Origin: Lachnospiraceae bacterium oral taxon 500
GTDB taxonomy: Bacteria; Bacillota; Clostridia; Lachnospirales; Vallitaleaceae
Direction: 5' to 3'
Length of the DNA: 64,000 nucleotides
Assembly: GCA_002999035.1 (NCBI GenBank)
Contig: CP027241.1
Location: 2,742,195 to 2,806,194, forward strand
The notes beneath the pieces were generated by a model. It saw nothing but the letters and a program-made list of their open reading frames with translations, did no database searches and was not told the origin of the DNA. The position numbers and the translations under genes were made by a program. Shown here piece by piece: positions 8,064 to 18,971 of the stretch (the stretch's first letter is position 1; each line of letters starts with the position of its first letter).

Positions 8064-9311
8064 CTATGCTTTGGTAATCCGGCGATAGACAAAGGTCATG
8101 GCAAAGCCTAACAGGCCGAGCACGCCGGCCGCCACAAAGGCCATCTGATAGCTGCCGGTGGCCAGTACAATCCGGCCGGCGGCCAAAGGCCCAAGCGTTC
8201 CGGCCAAAGCAAAACCGACAAACATAATGCCGTAATTGACACTGTTATATCTGGCCCCGAAACGGTCAGCCGTAAAACCGGGAAACACACCCATAAAAGC
8301 CCCGAAACAGATACCGGCAATCGATACCCCGGCCATAAACAGCAGCGTTTGCCCCAGTCCACTGACCGTTAGTAAAAACAGGCCGACAATCGAAATCAAA
8401 AAGACAATCCGAATCACCTGAATCCGGCCGAGTTTATCCGACAAATAGCCGGCCAGCACCCGACCCATGGCGTTAAAAAGCGCCAGCAAACTGACGGCAA
8501 CGGCCGCATGTTCCGGTTCCATGCCAATCATTTTCTGTGCCATCGGTGATGCCTGCGAAATAATCATCAGCCCGGAAAAGGCTCCGCACATCAGCATTAA
8601 AAACATCACATAAAAAGAGCTTTGACTTAGCATCTGCCGCCAGTTTTTATCCTGACCGCCGGCCGCCGCCTGCGTTTTTGGCCCGACCATACCGGCCGTC
8701 ACAAAGTCCCGCGGTGCTTTTTCAATCAAAAAAGAGCACAGGATAATAATCACCGTAAACACCGCACCCAAAATCCGAAACGCCGACAGAACACCGCCGC
8801 CGACAATCAGTTTCTGAGCAACCGGCGGAATAATGACCGAACTCAATCCATAGGTGGCTGTTGCAATCCCGCCGATAAGACCGCGTTTATCGGGAAACAG
8901 CTTAACCGAATTGTTAATCGTACAAGTATAAACGCAGCCCATGCCCAAGCCGCAGCCTAAGCCGTAAGCCACCGTCAGCATTCCTAAGCTGCCGACAAAG
9001 CCGCTGAAAAACATGCCGCCGCCAAACAGCAGGCCGCCCAGCAGAATCCCCCAGCGCGGGCCCAAAGAATCATTGATAAAACCGCCGCCAATCATCGTCA
9101 CCGGCCCGACTGCGTTGGCTACGGTAAACACCACCGCCAGCGCCGCCGCCGTCAGCTGCTGATCGCCGGCCAGCCCCTGCGCCTGACTGATATGCGCGGC
9201 CATCGGCCCGGCAAATACGCTCCAGGCGTACAAAGAACCAATACATAAATTAATCAGGCAGGAAGCCGCCAATATGAACCATCTCTTTTTTTCCAATTTC
9301 ATTTTTCGCAT
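8064..9311 (-). CDS. OFA-family (oxalate/formate antiporter-like) MFS transporter
   Basis: This 415-residue protein with 12 predicted membrane segments belongs to the OFA branch of the major facilitator superfamily. Evidence is the N-terminal KKRWFILAASCLINLCIGSLYAWSVF, typical of OFA proteins, and the loop motif GYLSDKLGR between TM8 and TM9. Members exchange monocarboxylates or dicarboxylates such as oxalate/formate, but the substrate cannot be read from sequence. Its ATG starts one base after the stop of the V-ATPase subunit D gene (TAATATG), so it is translationally coupled to that operon. This suggests a transporter whose activity is tied to the ion gradient. The alternative ATG four codons later is possible. 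Confidence 0.85.
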   Translation of the reverse strand: MRKMKLEKKRWFILAASCLINLCIGSLYAWSVFAGPMAAHISQAQGLAGDQQLTAAALAVVFTVANAVGPVTMIGGGFINDSLGPRWGILLGGLLFGGGMFFSGFVGSLGMLTVAYGLGCGLGMGCVYTCTINNSVKLFPDKRGLIGGIATATYGLSSVIIPPVAQKLIVGGGVLSAFRILGAVFTVIIILCSFLIEKAPRDFVTAGMVGPKTQAAAGGQDKNWRQMLSQSSFYVMFLMLMCGAFSGLMIISQASPMAQKMIGMEPEHAAVAVSLLALFNAMGRVLAGYLSDKLGRIQVIRIVFLISIVGLFLLTVSGLGQTLLFMAGVSIAGICFGAFMGVFPGFTADRFGARYNSVNYGIMFVGFALAGTLGPLAAGRIVLATGSYQMAFVAAGVLGLLGFAMTFVYRRITKA

Positions 9312-9312
9312 A

Positions 9313-9930
9313 TTACCCCTGTTTTGTCAGTTTGATCATCTTTAACCGGCTGAACTCTTCCCTTTCTTTTTCCTCTAAAGCAGTGGCAATATCCTTGGTC
9401 AGCTTCTCATACTTGGGAATCATGATATTTTTTAAAGCGTTTGCCCGTTTCTGCGTCTGCTTAATCGAAAACGCCAGCCGATAGATAGCATTTTCAATCT
9501 CGGCCAATTTCAGCGTCAGCCGCTTGACCTTGGAAAACTGCAAATACGCCTCATCGAGCGAACATTCCGTCTTACCGATTCCATACTGCGGAATCAAATC
9601 GGAATCTAATTGGTTTAAAATCGGGATTTCCACTCCCATAATGGATTTGCTCTCAATCTGAACATTTTCCTCGGGCGCAATCGCCTGACTGATTTGGCTG
9701 ACGGTATTGATGCCCAGCCGGATATTCGCCTCCTGCAAAGCTAAATAAGCCTCGCCGAAAATATCGTCCATATCCTTTTGAATCGCCTCAACCTGGTCAA
9801 GCATGGACATCACTTCCCGCACCAAGATATTCCGTTTTTTATCCAGCAGTTCATAGCCCTGCCGGGACAACGCCAATCTTGATTTGGCCAATATATAATT
9901 TCCTTTGGTCGGAAATAAAGAACTATCCAT
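9313..9930 (-). CDS. ntpD: V-type ATPase subunit D (central stalk)
   Basis: This 205-residue subunit forms the coiled-coil rotor shaft linking the catalytic A3B3 head to the membrane ring. It begins with PTKGNYILAKSRLALSRQGYELLDKKRNIL, close to the family signature, and has long N- and C-terminal helices, the second ending near KYEKLTKDIATALEEKEREEFSRLKMIK. It follows subunit B by 11 bp. The gene ends just before an OFA transporter start. Confidence 0.94.
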   Translation of the reverse strand: MDSSLFPTKGNYILAKSRLALSRQGYELLDKKRNILVREVMSMLDQVEAIQKDMDDIFGEAYLALQEANIRLGINTVSQISQAIAPEENVQIESKSIMGVEIPILNQLDSDLIPQYGIGKTECSLDEAYLQFSKVKRLTLKLAEIENAIYRLAFSIKQTQKRANALKNIMIPKYEKLTKDIATALEEKEREEFSRLKMIKLTKQG

Positions 9931-9941
9931 CTTTTACCTGC

Positions 9942-11396
9942 CTAACGAGCTGCCGATTCGTATTTTTCCCGAATCCGCTCCTGATAATAGCTGTTAACGA
10001 GTTCCTCATCCACTCTGGTCAATTCCTCTCTGGGCAAAATACTGAGCAGCTCCCAGCCCAAATCCAAAGTCGTATCGATCATCCGGTCCTCATCAAACTT
10101 CTGGGCAACAAAACGCTCCTCAAACTGCTGGCCGAAAATCATATAGAGCTTATCCAGCGGCGACAGTTCTTCTTCCCCGATAACCGAGGCCAGCGCCTTG
10201 ACCTCCTGCACATGGGCGTAGGCAGCAAACAACTGATTGGCTACACCGCTGTGGTCTTTTCGGGTATAGCCTTCGCCAATGCCGTCTTTCATCAGCCGTG
10301 ACAGCGAGGGCAGCACTAAAATCGGCGGATAAATACCCTTTTGGTGCAGAGAACGATCCAATACGATTTGCCCCTCGGTAATATAACCGGTCAAATCGGG
10401 AATCGGGTGCGTAATGTCGTCATTGGGCATGGTTAAAATCGGAATCTGGGTAATCGAGCCCTTTTTGCCCTGAATCATACCAGCTCTTTCATAAAGCATC
10501 GCCAAATCCGAATACAGATAACCGGGAAAACCTTTCCGGGAAGGGATTTCGCCTTTCGACGAGGAAATTTCCCGAATTGCTTCGCAGTAAGATGTCATAT
10601 CGGTTAAAATGACCAGCACATGCATATCGCATTCAAACGCCAAGTATTCCGCTGCCGTTAACGCACAGCGCGGCGTCACCACCCGCTCAATCACCGGGTC
10701 GTTGGCCAGGTTCAAAAACATTACCACCTTTTGCAAAACGCCGCTTTCCTGAAAGCTGCGCTTAAAGAAATCCGCTACATCATTTTTGACACCCATCGCG
10801 GCAAAAACAATGGCAAAATCGTCCTGCCCATTGACCATATTCGGCAAATCATCTTCTTTACTGAAAATAATCCGCCCCTTGCTGCCGATTTGCGCTTGAT
10901 TGGCAATCTGCACGGCCAGCCGGTCATGCGGCAGACCATTGCCGGAAAAAACCGGCAGCTTTTGACCGCGAATCAGCGTGGTCAAGCCGTCAATCGTTGA
11001 AATTCCGGTCTGGACAAAGTTACGCGGATACTGACGGGCAATCGGATTAATCGGTGCGCCGTTAACGTCCCACGCCTCAGTTGCCCGGATCTCGCCCAAT
11101 CCGTCAATCGGCCGGCCGATGCCGTCCAGCGTCCGGCCCAAAAGCTCTTTTGATACGGGCAGCTTTAACACGCCGCCGGTCAGTCTGGTGCGAACGTTAA
11201 CACCGGAAATCCCCTGTGTACTTTCAAAAACCTGAATCACCGCCCGGTCCTCATCCATTTGAATGATTTTTCCGGTTCGGGTTTCTCCGCTTTCCAGCGT
11301 AATCCTGACGATTTCCTCAAAAGAAGCACCTTTCATTCCCTCGACTACCATCAGGGAACCGTTGACTTCTTTCACGCCTAAATATTCAACGCTCAT
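9942..11396 (-). CDS. ntpB: V-type ATPase subunit B (non-catalytic nucleotide-binding subunit)
   Basis: This 484-residue subunit alternates with subunit A in the hexameric head. It lacks a canonical Walker A (it reads [15 protein letters not shown], typical of B subunits) and contains [37 protein letters not shown], the conserved region that contacts nucleotide. The start ATG overlaps the subunit A stop as ATGA. Length is slightly above the usual 460 residues because of a C-terminal extension. Confidence 0.95.
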   Translation of the reverse strand: MSVEYLGVKEVNGSLMVVEGMKGASFEEIVRITLESGETRTGKIIQMDEDRAVIQVFESTQGISGVNVRTRLTGGVLKLPVSKELLGRTLDGIGRPIDGLGEIRATEAWDVNGAPINPIARQYPRNFVQTGISTIDGLTTLIRGQKLPVFSGNGLPHDRLAVQIANQAQIGSKGRIIFSKEDDLPNMVNGQDDFAIVFAAMGVKNDVADFFKRSFQESGVLQKVVMFLNLANDPVIERVVTPRCALTAAEYLAFECDMHVLVILTDMTSYCEAIREISSSKGEIPSRKGFPGYLYSDLAMLYERAGMIQGKKGSITQIPILTMPNDDITHPIPDLTGYITEGQIVLDRSLHQKGIYPPILVLPSLSRLMKDGIGEGYTRKDHSGVANQLFAAYAHVQEVKALASVIGEEELSPLDKLYMIFGQQFEERFVAQKFDEDRMIDTTLDLGWELLSILPREELTRVDEELVNSYYQERIREKYESAAR

Positions 11397-13183
11397 TTTA
11401 TTTCCATCCTTTCAAAACCCTTATAGCTGTCGGCGACTTCCTGATAAAAGCTGTCGATTTGCTCCTTCAGCCGGTCAAAAGGTTCGGTTGAGTTGTTGTC
11501 AATATTGTATCTCATTTTAACAACCTGATCAAATATCCCCGTCTGCCGCAGGCGGGAAACCGGAACATTAAAAGCAACCAGCTGCCGGGCTTTCCGGTAC
11601 AGATATAAAATCGTCTGCAGCATTTTAAACTGCTTGATCAGCGGCACGAAAGTATCAACATCATGAAACGCATTTTGCTGCAAAAAGCCAAGACGAATGA
11701 GCTTGGTAATCTCCAGCACTAATTTTTGGTTTTCCGGCAAAACATCAGCACCAATCAGCTTGACGATTTCCATTAAATTGTTTTCTTCCTGCAGCAGCGC
11801 CATCGCTTCCCGCCGATCGGCATAAAAATCCGGATCCACATTCCGGTCAAACCATTCTTCCAAGTCCGGTGCATATTCGCTGTAACTCTCCAGCCATTGA
11901 ATGGCCGGATAGTGGCGGGCATAAGCTAAGGCCCGGTCAAGTGCCCAAAAGCAGCGGATAAAACGCTTGGTGTTTTGCGTGACCGGTTCACTGAAGTCAC
12001 CGCCCTGCGGACTGACTGCCCCGATAATACTAACGGAGCCTTCTTCACCGTTTAAACTGACAACATAGCCGGCTCTTTCATAAAACTGTGATAAACGCGA
12101 CGGCAGATATGGAGGGAAACCTTCTTCGGCCGGCATTTCCTCCAGCCGTCCGGAAATTTCCCGAAGCGCCTCGGCCCAGCGCGAGGTCGAATCCGCCATA
12201 ATTGCTACATGATAACCCATATCCCGATAATACTCGGCAATCGTAATCCCGGTATAAATCGATGCTTCTCTGGCCGCCACCGGCATATTGGAAGTATTGG
12301 CAATAAGGACTGTCCTCTCCATCAGCGATTTACCGGATTTGGGGTCAATCAGCTTGGGAAAGTCCTCCAGCACCTCGGTAATTTCATTGCCCCGCTCGCC
12401 GCAGCCGATATAAACAATGATATCGGCATCCGACCACTTAGCCAGCTGATGCTGGGTCATCGTCTTACCGGTTCCGAATCCGCCGGGAATCGAAGCCGTT
12501 CCGCCCTTGGCAATCGGAAAGAAGGTATCAATAATTCTCTGCCCGGTAATTAACGGCTTTTCCAAAGATTTTCTGAGCTGAAAAGGCCTGGGCTTACGAA
12601 CCGGCCAATACTGCACCAAATTAAGCTCTTCAATTTGGCCGAAAGCATTTTGCAGGCGAATCACCGGATCTAAAACCTTATAGGTCGGCTGCTCAATAAT
12701 TTCCACTACCCGGCCGCTCTTATCCGGATGCAGCATGATTTTATGACTGACCAGCTCTGTTTCCTGCACAATGGCGTAAACCTCGCCGCCGTTTAGTTCC
12801 TGACCAGCCTGCACCGTGATTTGCACCGGCCATTCCTTATTTTTATCCAGATTAAAAATTTCACTGCCCCGGCCGATAAAATTGCCGAACTCTGCTCTCA
12901 GCATTTCCAGCGGCCGCTCAATCCCGTCAAATACCTGTCCGACAATCCCCGGCCCCAGCGTCAGACTGAGCGGTTCTCCGGTCGGGTAGACCGGCTCGCC
13001 GATCGTTAAGCCGGAGGTTTCTTCATAAACCTGAATGGTACAATAATCCCGGCTGATGCCGATGACTTCCCCGATTAACCGGCTGTTTCCGACATGCACC
13101 ATTTCCAGCATCTGAAATGCCGCCGCCCCGGCCGCCTTGACCACCGGCCCATTGATGCCGGAAATTACCGCTTTTTGCTCCAT
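11393..13183 (-). CDS. ntpA: V-type ATPase subunit A (catalytic)
   Basis: This 596-residue ATPase subunit has the Walker A loop GGFGTGKT (about residues 233-240), the downstream [19 protein letters not shown] with the catalytic glutamate, and the non-homologous insert characteristic of V/A-type A subunits (about 110-190). It drives, or is driven by, ion flow through the I-K membrane sector. ATG at 13183 follows AAGGTGG. It overlaps ntpB by 4 bp and follows subunit E by 12 bp. Confidence 0.96.
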   Translation of the reverse strand: MEQKAVISGINGPVVKAAGAAAFQMLEMVHVGNSRLIGEVIGISRDYCTIQVYEETSGLTIGEPVYPTGEPLSLTLGPGIVGQVFDGIERPLEMLRAEFGNFIGRGSEIFNLDKNKEWPVQITVQAGQELNGGEVYAIVQETELVSHKIMLHPDKSGRVVEIIEQPTYKVLDPVIRLQNAFGQIEELNLVQYWPVRKPRPFQLRKSLEKPLITGQRIIDTFFPIAKGGTASIPGGFGTGKTMTQHQLAKWSDADIIVYIGCGERGNEITEVLEDFPKLIDPKSGKSLMERTVLIANTSNMPVAAREASIYTGITIAEYYRDMGYHVAIMADSTSRWAEALREISGRLEEMPAEEGFPPYLPSRLSQFYERAGYVVSLNGEEGSVSIIGAVSPQGGDFSEPVTQNTKRFIRCFWALDRALAYARHYPAIQWLESYSEYAPDLEEWFDRNVDPDFYADRREAMALLQEENNLMEIVKLIGADVLPENQKLVLEITKLIRLGFLQQNAFHDVDTFVPLIKQFKMLQTILYLYRKARQLVAFNVPVSRLRQTGIFDQVVKMRYNIDNNSTEPFDRLKEQIDSFYQEVADSYKGFERMEIK

Positions 13184-13195
13184 ATTGCCACCACC

Positions 13196-13810
13196 TTACT
13201 CTATTATTTTCAATTCCGCTGCCATCCCCTGCAGAAAGTGCTCACGCTGCTCCTGTATCTGGCCGGCAAACGAATCATCGTAAAAAACATTTCCATCTTC
13301 CTGATACCCTTGACAGCCGCCGATCATACCGCTTTTGGTCTGCCGTTTTTCCGTTTCCAAAACCACTTCGGCAAACTCATCCGCCAGCTGCGGCCACCGC
13401 TCCCTGTCGGCTTCGGTCAGGATAATCTTTTTCTTCCCTGCACCCAGATATTCGATTGTCCGCCGGATTCTGCCTCTGAGGAGCTCTAAATATTCTTCGG
13501 TTTGAGTAAAATCGGCCAGCTGCTGCTCTAATTTCGCAAATATCTGATCAACAATTTCCATTCTTCTTTGCAGAACCCGCTGATGATTTTCCATCAATGC
13601 TTTTGATAAACGACTGTTTTTGTCTTTTTCCAGTTTTTTTAGTCCCGCCTGAATCGCCGTATAGCCATCTTCCAAATACTCGGTTTCTTTTCGGTCATAA
13701 TCCTTTTTCTGCTCTTCCAAAAACATTTCCCATTGCTTCTGGGTGGATTCTGCCGCTTCCCCTAGTACTTCCGCCGAAAACTTTTTTAATTTTTCCGATA
13801 ATTCTAACAT
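13196..13810 (-). CDS. ntpE: V-type ATPase subunit E (peripheral stalk)
   Basis: This 204-residue protein has a long charged N-terminal helix (about 1-95; many K, E and Q) and a C-terminal globular part with FYDDSFAGQIQEQREHFLQGMAAEL. This is the layout of V/A-ATPase subunit E, which pairs with subunit G/H to form the stator. Assignment rests on operon position and this layout, because the sequence is weakly conserved. The gene starts 10 bp after subunit F. Confidence 0.82.
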   Translation of the reverse strand: MLELSEKLKKFSAEVLGEAAESTQKQWEMFLEEQKKDYDRKETEYLEDGYTAIQAGLKKLEKDKNSRLSKALMENHQRVLQRRMEIVDQIFAKLEQQLADFTQTEEYLELLRGRIRRTIEYLGAGKKKIILTEADRERWPQLADEFAEVVLETEKRQTKSGMIGGCQGYQEDGNVFYDDSFAGQIQEQREHFLQGMAAELKIIE

Positions 13811-13820
13811 TTATTTTCCC

Positions 13821-14129
13821 TCAAATTTTCAAACCAATTGCTTCTCTGATATATTGTGTGATCGAATCCTTGGCCCGGCTGCTGCCGTGCCGATCCGGAA
13901 TCGTAACAATCAAAGGAACCCGGCGGTTCATCTTGATCTCTCTGATCTCTTCCGGAATCAGGCCGGCAATTTTTTCGGTTACCAGCAACACGCCGGTTTC
14001 CTGGTTCTGCAAAACCTTCGTCAGCGCCGTCAGCACTTCCTCCCGCTCATGCAGAACCACACCTTCCACTCCGGCCAACCGCATGCCGGCTTCCGTATCG
14101 ACATTATCCGCTATTAGATACATCTTCAT
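13821..14129 (-). CDS. ntpG: V-type ATPase subunit F (central stalk)
   Basis: This 102-residue, Rossmann-like small subunit binds subunit D in the rotor. Family features are MYLIADNVDTEAGMRLAGVEG at the N-terminus, GVLLVTEKIAGLIPEEI in the middle and the hydrophobic PLIVTIPD strand. In Enterococcus the equivalent gene is called ntpG; atpF is also used. The start has an AAAGGGAA site about 10 bp upstream. Confidence 0.88.
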   Translation of the reverse strand: MKMYLIADNVDTEAGMRLAGVEGVVLHEREEVLTALTKVLQNQETGVLLVTEKIAGLIPEEIREIKMNRRVPLIVTIPDRHGSSRAKDSITQYIREAIGLKI

Positions 14130-14177
14130 AACGTCTTTGATTCCCTTTCTTATCCGTTTTCTGCCGGAACAAAATCC

Positions 14178-14609
<432 letters not shown>

Positions 14610-14697
14610 TTATCATCATTGTAAAAGCTGCGCCAAACTCCTTGGCTTTGTTTTTATTCTTTTAGTGAACTCTCCCGCCCACGCTGCAAATCCATCG

Positions 14698-16608
14698 TCA
14701 ATCCCGAATCTGAAACGGCTTAAACTCCTTGCCGTCCCCCTTATAGAACCGGCTGAATAATTCATAATATTCCAGCCGCAAGCCCTGAATTCCGACAATC
14801 AAGCCCTCCAGCACAATAATCAGGATATTGCCGAAAACCATGACCGCCACCGAGCCGGCCCCGCCGACCATATGCGACAACTGATGAAAAGCCAGGAAAA
14901 AGCCGACATGGTTAAGCGCAAACGCCCCAACCCGCACGAAAGAAATCGTATTGGAAAAAACCGCCAGCAGGATTTCGACCAGTTCAAAAAACGACTCTAT
15001 GCCGGACGGCGTATGGCCGTCTGCTTCGGCTAAATGTCTTTTCCGGTTTAGCCCCTGCGCCAGCCGCTCGGAAAAGAACAGCACCAGCATTGAAACCACA
15101 ATCAGCCCGCCAATCAGCCAAATCGGAACTGCCTGTTTTAAGACCGTTGCTAAAATCAGGTACAAAATCGCCACATACAGAACCAAACCGGCAATTCCGT
15201 TTTTATCAAACAAAAATCGCCCCATATCTTTATTTTTCCATAGATTATATAAATTAATCAGCATCGCTATCAGCAGCAAGCCAATTCCGAAAACCACGGA
15301 AACGCCCAGCAACTGCATTTTAACCGCCATCGGGTCAATCATCGGAATAAACGGCAGATAATGGCGCAGCAGTTCTTCATTGCCGAACACCGAGCCGTAA
15401 AAAACACCGAAAATCATCGACATGACCCCAAAATAGGCCAGCAGTTTAGCCGCTTCCATGCCCTTGCGGCGGCTCAGCAAATACCCGGCCAGCGCAATCA
15501 CCAATCCCTGACCGACATCACCGAACATCATACCGAACAACAGCATATAGGTGATGCCGACAAAAATGGTCGGGTCGGTTTCCTCATAAGCCGGCACGCC
15601 ATACATTTTAACCACCGTTTCAAAGGGCTGAAAAAATCCCGGATTATTCAGCCTGGTCGGCGGTTTCTGGCGGACGGCGCTTTCATCTTCAATCACATAA
15701 GACAGCTCCGGCGTAATCTTAACATTGGCCTGAAACCGCTTAATTTGGCGATCCGGAATCCAGCCCGCCAGATAAAAAGCCTTATCGGTATGAACGGCAT
15801 AATGTCTGACGTCAAATACGCCGTTTAGCCGAACCAAATAATGATAATACTGCTCCAGTTCCGGCAAATAGGACTGCGTATACTGCAGGCTTTCTTTTTC
15901 CAGCGCCGCCAGCTCCGTCTCAATCTCGGCTACCCGAGCCTTTAAGTTCTCCATCATGTCATGCGACTTACCGCTGACATCATCGGAAATCCGAATCCGT
16001 TCAAAGGAAAGAGATGTAAACAAGCTGTCCATATTGAGCTGCTGTGCCAGAGGCGTAAAATACATAACATAGGAAAAGTCCTCAGCCTGACTGACCCGGT
16101 AAACGATAACATCTAAGTTATCGCTGTATTCCCTCAGCTTAACATAGCTGGCGGTCGGCATTTTACCATAACGAAACTTAATATATTTAAAGTGAAACAG
16201 TTTATTGACCTCAACCGGAAAGCTGTCTAACGGTGTTAATTGCCGAATCAGCTTCTGCTGCTGCTCTTTCTCTTCCCGCAGCGCATTCTGCTTTTCTGTC
16301 AAGTTTTTAACCGAATCCTCCAGTTCTTTGATTCGAGCGCTCATCTCCTCTATGGTCGCGGCTTTTCTGGCCTTGAGCGCATCATATTCAAACTGTGTGC
16401 CGCTGACTTTAGCCAGTTCTTTGATCCGGACAATCAGCTTTTCATATTTGTTTTCCTCGGAAAACTTTTGAATCCCCTTAAGCGAATCCAAAGTTTCATA
16501 AGCATCGACTAACTGAACGTCAAAGGGCACGATACTGGACAGCACAAAATCATCCAGCTCATGCAGCAATCCGACGATGCTCATAAAATGCATTTTTTCA
16601 ATGGCCAC
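14698..16608 (-). CDS. ntpI: V-type ATPase subunit I (membrane stator, a-subunit)
   Basis: This 636-residue subunit has a soluble N-terminal half (about 1-330) with a coiled coil (about 85-125) and a C-terminal membrane half with seven or eight helices. The latter contains GITYMLLFGMMFGDVGQGL and FVRVGAFALNHVGFF, the region that carries the essential arginine for ion transfer. It starts at GTG 16608 with upstream AGGAGGAAGGGAG and overlaps the end of subunit C by 11 bp, indicating coupling. ATG codons shortly inside are alternatives. Confidence 0.94.
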   Translation of the reverse strand: MAIEKMHFMSIVGLLHELDDFVLSSIVPFDVQLVDAYETLDSLKGIQKFSEENKYEKLIVRIKELAKVSGTQFEYDALKARKAATIEEMSARIKELEDSVKNLTEKQNALREEKEQQQKLIRQLTPLDSFPVEVNKLFHFKYIKFRYGKMPTASYVKLREYSDNLDVIVYRVSQAEDFSYVMYFTPLAQQLNMDSLFTSLSFERIRISDDVSGKSHDMMENLKARVAEIETELAALEKESLQYTQSYLPELEQYYHYLVRLNGVFDVRHYAVHTDKAFYLAGWIPDRQIKRFQANVKITPELSYVIEDESAVRQKPPTRLNNPGFFQPFETVVKMYGVPAYEETDPTIFVGITYMLLFGMMFGDVGQGLVIALAGYLLSRRKGMEAAKLLAYFGVMSMIFGVFYGSVFGNEELLRHYLPFIPMIDPMAVKMQLLGVSVVFGIGLLLIAMLINLYNLWKNKDMGRFLFDKNGIAGLVLYVAILYLILATVLKQAVPIWLIGGLIVVSMLVLFFSERLAQGLNRKRHLAEADGHTPSGIESFFELVEILLAVFSNTISFVRVGAFALNHVGFFLAFHQLSHMVGGAGSVAVMVFGNILIIVLEGLIVGIQGLRLEYYELFSRFYKGDGKEFKPFQIRD

Positions 16609-17671
16609 TGCTCTCTCCCTCCTTCCCGCTTAATGGAAATGCGATTTCTTTCGTCAAATCCATGCTGCTGATGACCGAGTAGCGAATGCCTTCAATAATA
16701 ACCGTGATATCTCTGATTTCAATTTCTTTGAGCAAAAGATACCCTAAAATAGAGGCCAGCCCAAAGGGATGCGCGTTCATCAGGTGGAGCCATTCTTTTC
16801 TCATAAACCGCTGAAAAGCCAGCCCCCGTCCTTTCCGGCGCAAGTCAAAAATTCGGCCGTAAAACGACTGGTCGGCAATCCGAACCACATCCTCTACTGT
16901 TGCCGCCTCAATCATGTCCTGAATCTCCTGCTTTGAAATGCGGTAATACAGCGGCACCAAATAACGGTACAGGATTTCCTTGGGCAGGTTATAATAGCGA
17001 CGGCCACGGTAAATATATAAAATATTGCGATAATCAAAACGACTGCCGAACATTTTCATCGCCAGCCCCTCCGCCGCCTGCATTTTAAAGTTTTGAATCC
17101 GCCGAATAATCTCCAAATCGCCGTAATAATCCAAAGTCATTTCCGCATCAAAAATCGGCAGCGTTCCCTTCTCCGACAGCAGCGCTTTCAGCGGCGGATA
17201 ATAAATCGTTGCTTTTAAACCCTCAATCAGTTCTGCCTCGGTTTTGGCTGCCAGACATTTTTCAAAATCAACCTGACTGCGCTGATCCCGAAACAGCGTC
17301 TCGGTATCCATTTCCGTCAGCGGCCGCCCCAGCCGCAAAAAGCGGAGCATCCTTTTGATGTCCTCAATTTCGCGATCGGTATAAATATGATAAAACAGCT
17401 CTTTTTCATAGCCGGAAACATAATGCGAAATTTTATCCGCATCCTCCGCCATTGAGCGGTACAGCAAAATCTCCAAATGTCCGCGATGAATATTGTCCTC
17501 CCGCAAGTCTTTCAGCGCTTCCCGGTAACAGGTCGAACTTTTCAGGTACAAAGCCGCTTCCTGTACACTCGGCATTCGGATTAAACGTTCATAATCCTCC
17601 TGCTGAAGGAGCCCCGCCTTCATCGCCTTGATCTTGGCTCCGGCATGATTATACTCATACATCCCCGCCAT
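16598..17671 (-). CDS. ntpC: V-type ATPase subunit C (rotor-membrane ring adaptor)
   Basis: This 357-residue helical protein is the d/C-type subunit that joins the central stalk to the K ring. It has the typical YEYNHAGAKIKAMKAGLL start and repeated YYxNILYIYRGRRYY- and FMRKEWLHLMNAHPFGLASILGYLLLKEIEIRDI-type blocks. It follows the small subunit gene by 3 bp. Confidence 0.9.
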   Translation of the reverse strand: MAGMYEYNHAGAKIKAMKAGLLQQEDYERLIRMPSVQEAALYLKSSTCYREALKDLREDNIHRGHLEILLYRSMAEDADKISHYVSGYEKELFYHIYTDREIEDIKRMLRFLRLGRPLTEMDTETLFRDQRSQVDFEKCLAAKTEAELIEGLKATIYYPPLKALLSEKGTLPIFDAEMTLDYYGDLEIIRRIQNFKMQAAEGLAMKMFGSRFDYRNILYIYRGRRYYNLPKEILYRYLVPLYYRISKQEIQDMIEAATVEDVVRIADQSFYGRIFDLRRKGRGLAFQRFMRKEWLHLMNAHPFGLASILGYLLLKEIEIRDITVIIEGIRYSVISSMDLTKEIAFPLSGKEGESSGH

Positions 17672-17674
17672 TTT

Positions 17675-17986
17675 CTACTCCTTTGTGATTTCAGCAAACA
17701 AAGCATCCTGCCAGTCTTTGGCTTTTTCTTTTTCAATCGCATCCAGTGCCGCCAGCCGCTTATCCAAAACAATTTTTTGTCTGGCGATTTCTTCGTCAGT
17801 TTCTTTCATTCCCCATTCATGCAGGGTGACAACCTTGTCGGCGGCTTTGCGCTTTAAGTTCTGGCGCAGATGCTCCAGGGTTTTTTCCTGCTCCAATTTC
17901 TTCTGCCGGATTTTTTCATTGGCGTCTTTTTCCATTTCCGCCGCTTCTTCTTCGATTTGTATGATTTTTTTAATTACTTCTTCCAT
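17675..17986 (-). CDS. V-type ATPase subunit G/H-like peripheral stalk protein
   Basis: This 103-residue, almost entirely charged coiled coil (MEEVIKKIIQIEEEAAEMEK and on to residue 100) is the first gene of the V-ATPase operon. In length and composition it matches the G/H-type stator subunit (NtpF in Enterococcus) that pairs with subunit E. I chose ATG 17986 because AAAGGAG lies upstream and a longer frame would overlap the promoter. Composition alone is weak evidence; operon position carries the call. Confidence 0.75.
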   Translation of the reverse strand: MEEVIKKIIQIEEEAAEMEKDANEKIRQKKLEQEKTLEHLRQNLKRKAADKVVTLHEWGMKETDEEIARQKIVLDKRLAALDAIEKEKAKDWQDALFAEITKE

Positions 17987-18011
17987 AGCGGTCTGCTCTC
18001 CTTTTCTTTGT

Positions 18012-18040
18012 ATTATAGTCCTGTCCTTTCTTCCGGTCAA
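18012..18040 (-). promoter_or_regulatory. Promoter of the V-ATPase operon
   Basis: TTGACC (18035-18040) and TATAAT (18012-18017) with a 17-bp spacer on the minus strand. The untranslated leader would be only about 20 nt, just enough for the ribosome binding site of the first gene. Confidence 0.8.
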
Positions 18041-18127
18041 GTCCGGCTATGGGATTTATAACAAAAAAGCCAATTTATACCTTATCTATTTTTCAGTATA
18101 AACCGGTGTCTTTCGCTGCTGATTTTA

Positions 18128-18874
18128 TTATTTTTGTCGAAGTTCCTTCAGCTTTTCCGACAGCAGACAAATGATCAGGTGCATGCCCAAACGGGGCAGC
18201 GTATCATTCGTCCTGGTATCGGAAATACCGGCATAAGAATAAAGTCGGATATCAGCCATCGCCTGAATCTCATTATCGGTAAAGGCAGTGATGCTGATTA
18301 GTTGCATTCCTTTTATTTTAGCCTTTTTAGCCATCTCCACCATCTTTTCCGTCCGCCCCGACAGCGACAGCAAAATAACCGCATCCTCAGCGAGTCCGCT
18401 GTCAGCAATCGTAGCGATATTGTTGCCGTCCCGAACAAACAGGGCTTTCACCCCTTGTTTGAGCAGCAGATTTTCCAGCATGGCGGCAATCTGGCCGGAT
18501 AAGCCCACGCCGAAAATATAAATCAAGCGGCTGTTTAAAATAGCTTGAGCCGCTTCCTCCAGAGTCTTTTCATCGGTCAGGAAAAAAGTTCTGTCCACTT
18601 CTTCCTGTAATTTTTTCGAGGCCGACAAGAAATCATCGGCCGGCTTTGCCGCCCCCTGATGATAAAGCAAATAATATTTAAAATTAGAAAAGCCCTGAAA
18701 ACCACATTTCTTGGCAACGTTAATGACCGTTGTTTTAGACACGAAGTTCCGTTCGGCAATCTCCTTGGCCGTTTGGCTTTGAATTCCTTTCACATTTTCC
18801 ACAATGTAATGGAAAATTTTCTTTTCTATTTCCGTTAATTTGCTGTAATTTTGCAGCATATCTCTTTCCGTCAC
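18128..18874 (-). CDS. RpiR-family transcriptional regulator
   Basis: This 248-residue regulator has an N-terminal RpiR helix-turn-helix domain (about 1-75; NFVSKTTVINVAKKCGFQGFSNFKYYL) and a C-terminal SIS domain (about 105-240; IYIFGVGLSGQIAAML and LLSLSGRTEKMVEMAKKAK) that should bind a sugar phosphate. Length and layout resemble GlvR, the RpiR-type regulator of Bacillus maltose PTS genes. A GlvA-like/EIICB cluster lies 2-7 kb upstream on the same strand, separated by brnQ, so it is a candidate regulator of that cluster. GTG 18874 has GAGGTGA upstream; ATG five codons in is possible. Confidence 0.8.
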   Translation of the reverse strand: MTERDMLQNYSKLTEIEKKIFHYIVENVKGIQSQTAKEIAERNFVSKTTVINVAKKCGFQGFSNFKYYLLYHQGAAKPADDFLSASKKLQEEVDRTFFLTDEKTLEEAAQAILNSRLIYIFGVGLSGQIAAMLENLLLKQGVKALFVRDGNNIATIADSGLAEDAVILLSLSGRTEKMVEMAKKAKIKGMQLISITAFTDNEIQAMADIRLYSYAGISDTRTNDTLPRLGMHLIICLLSEKLKELRQK

Positions 18875-18971
18875 GGTTCACCTCAATCCGGCTGCCGCCG
18901 TTTTCCTGGGCGCAGACAACTTTCCTGCGGCCGCTGATCGGACACTCGGCCAATTTTTGCCTATAAAAATA

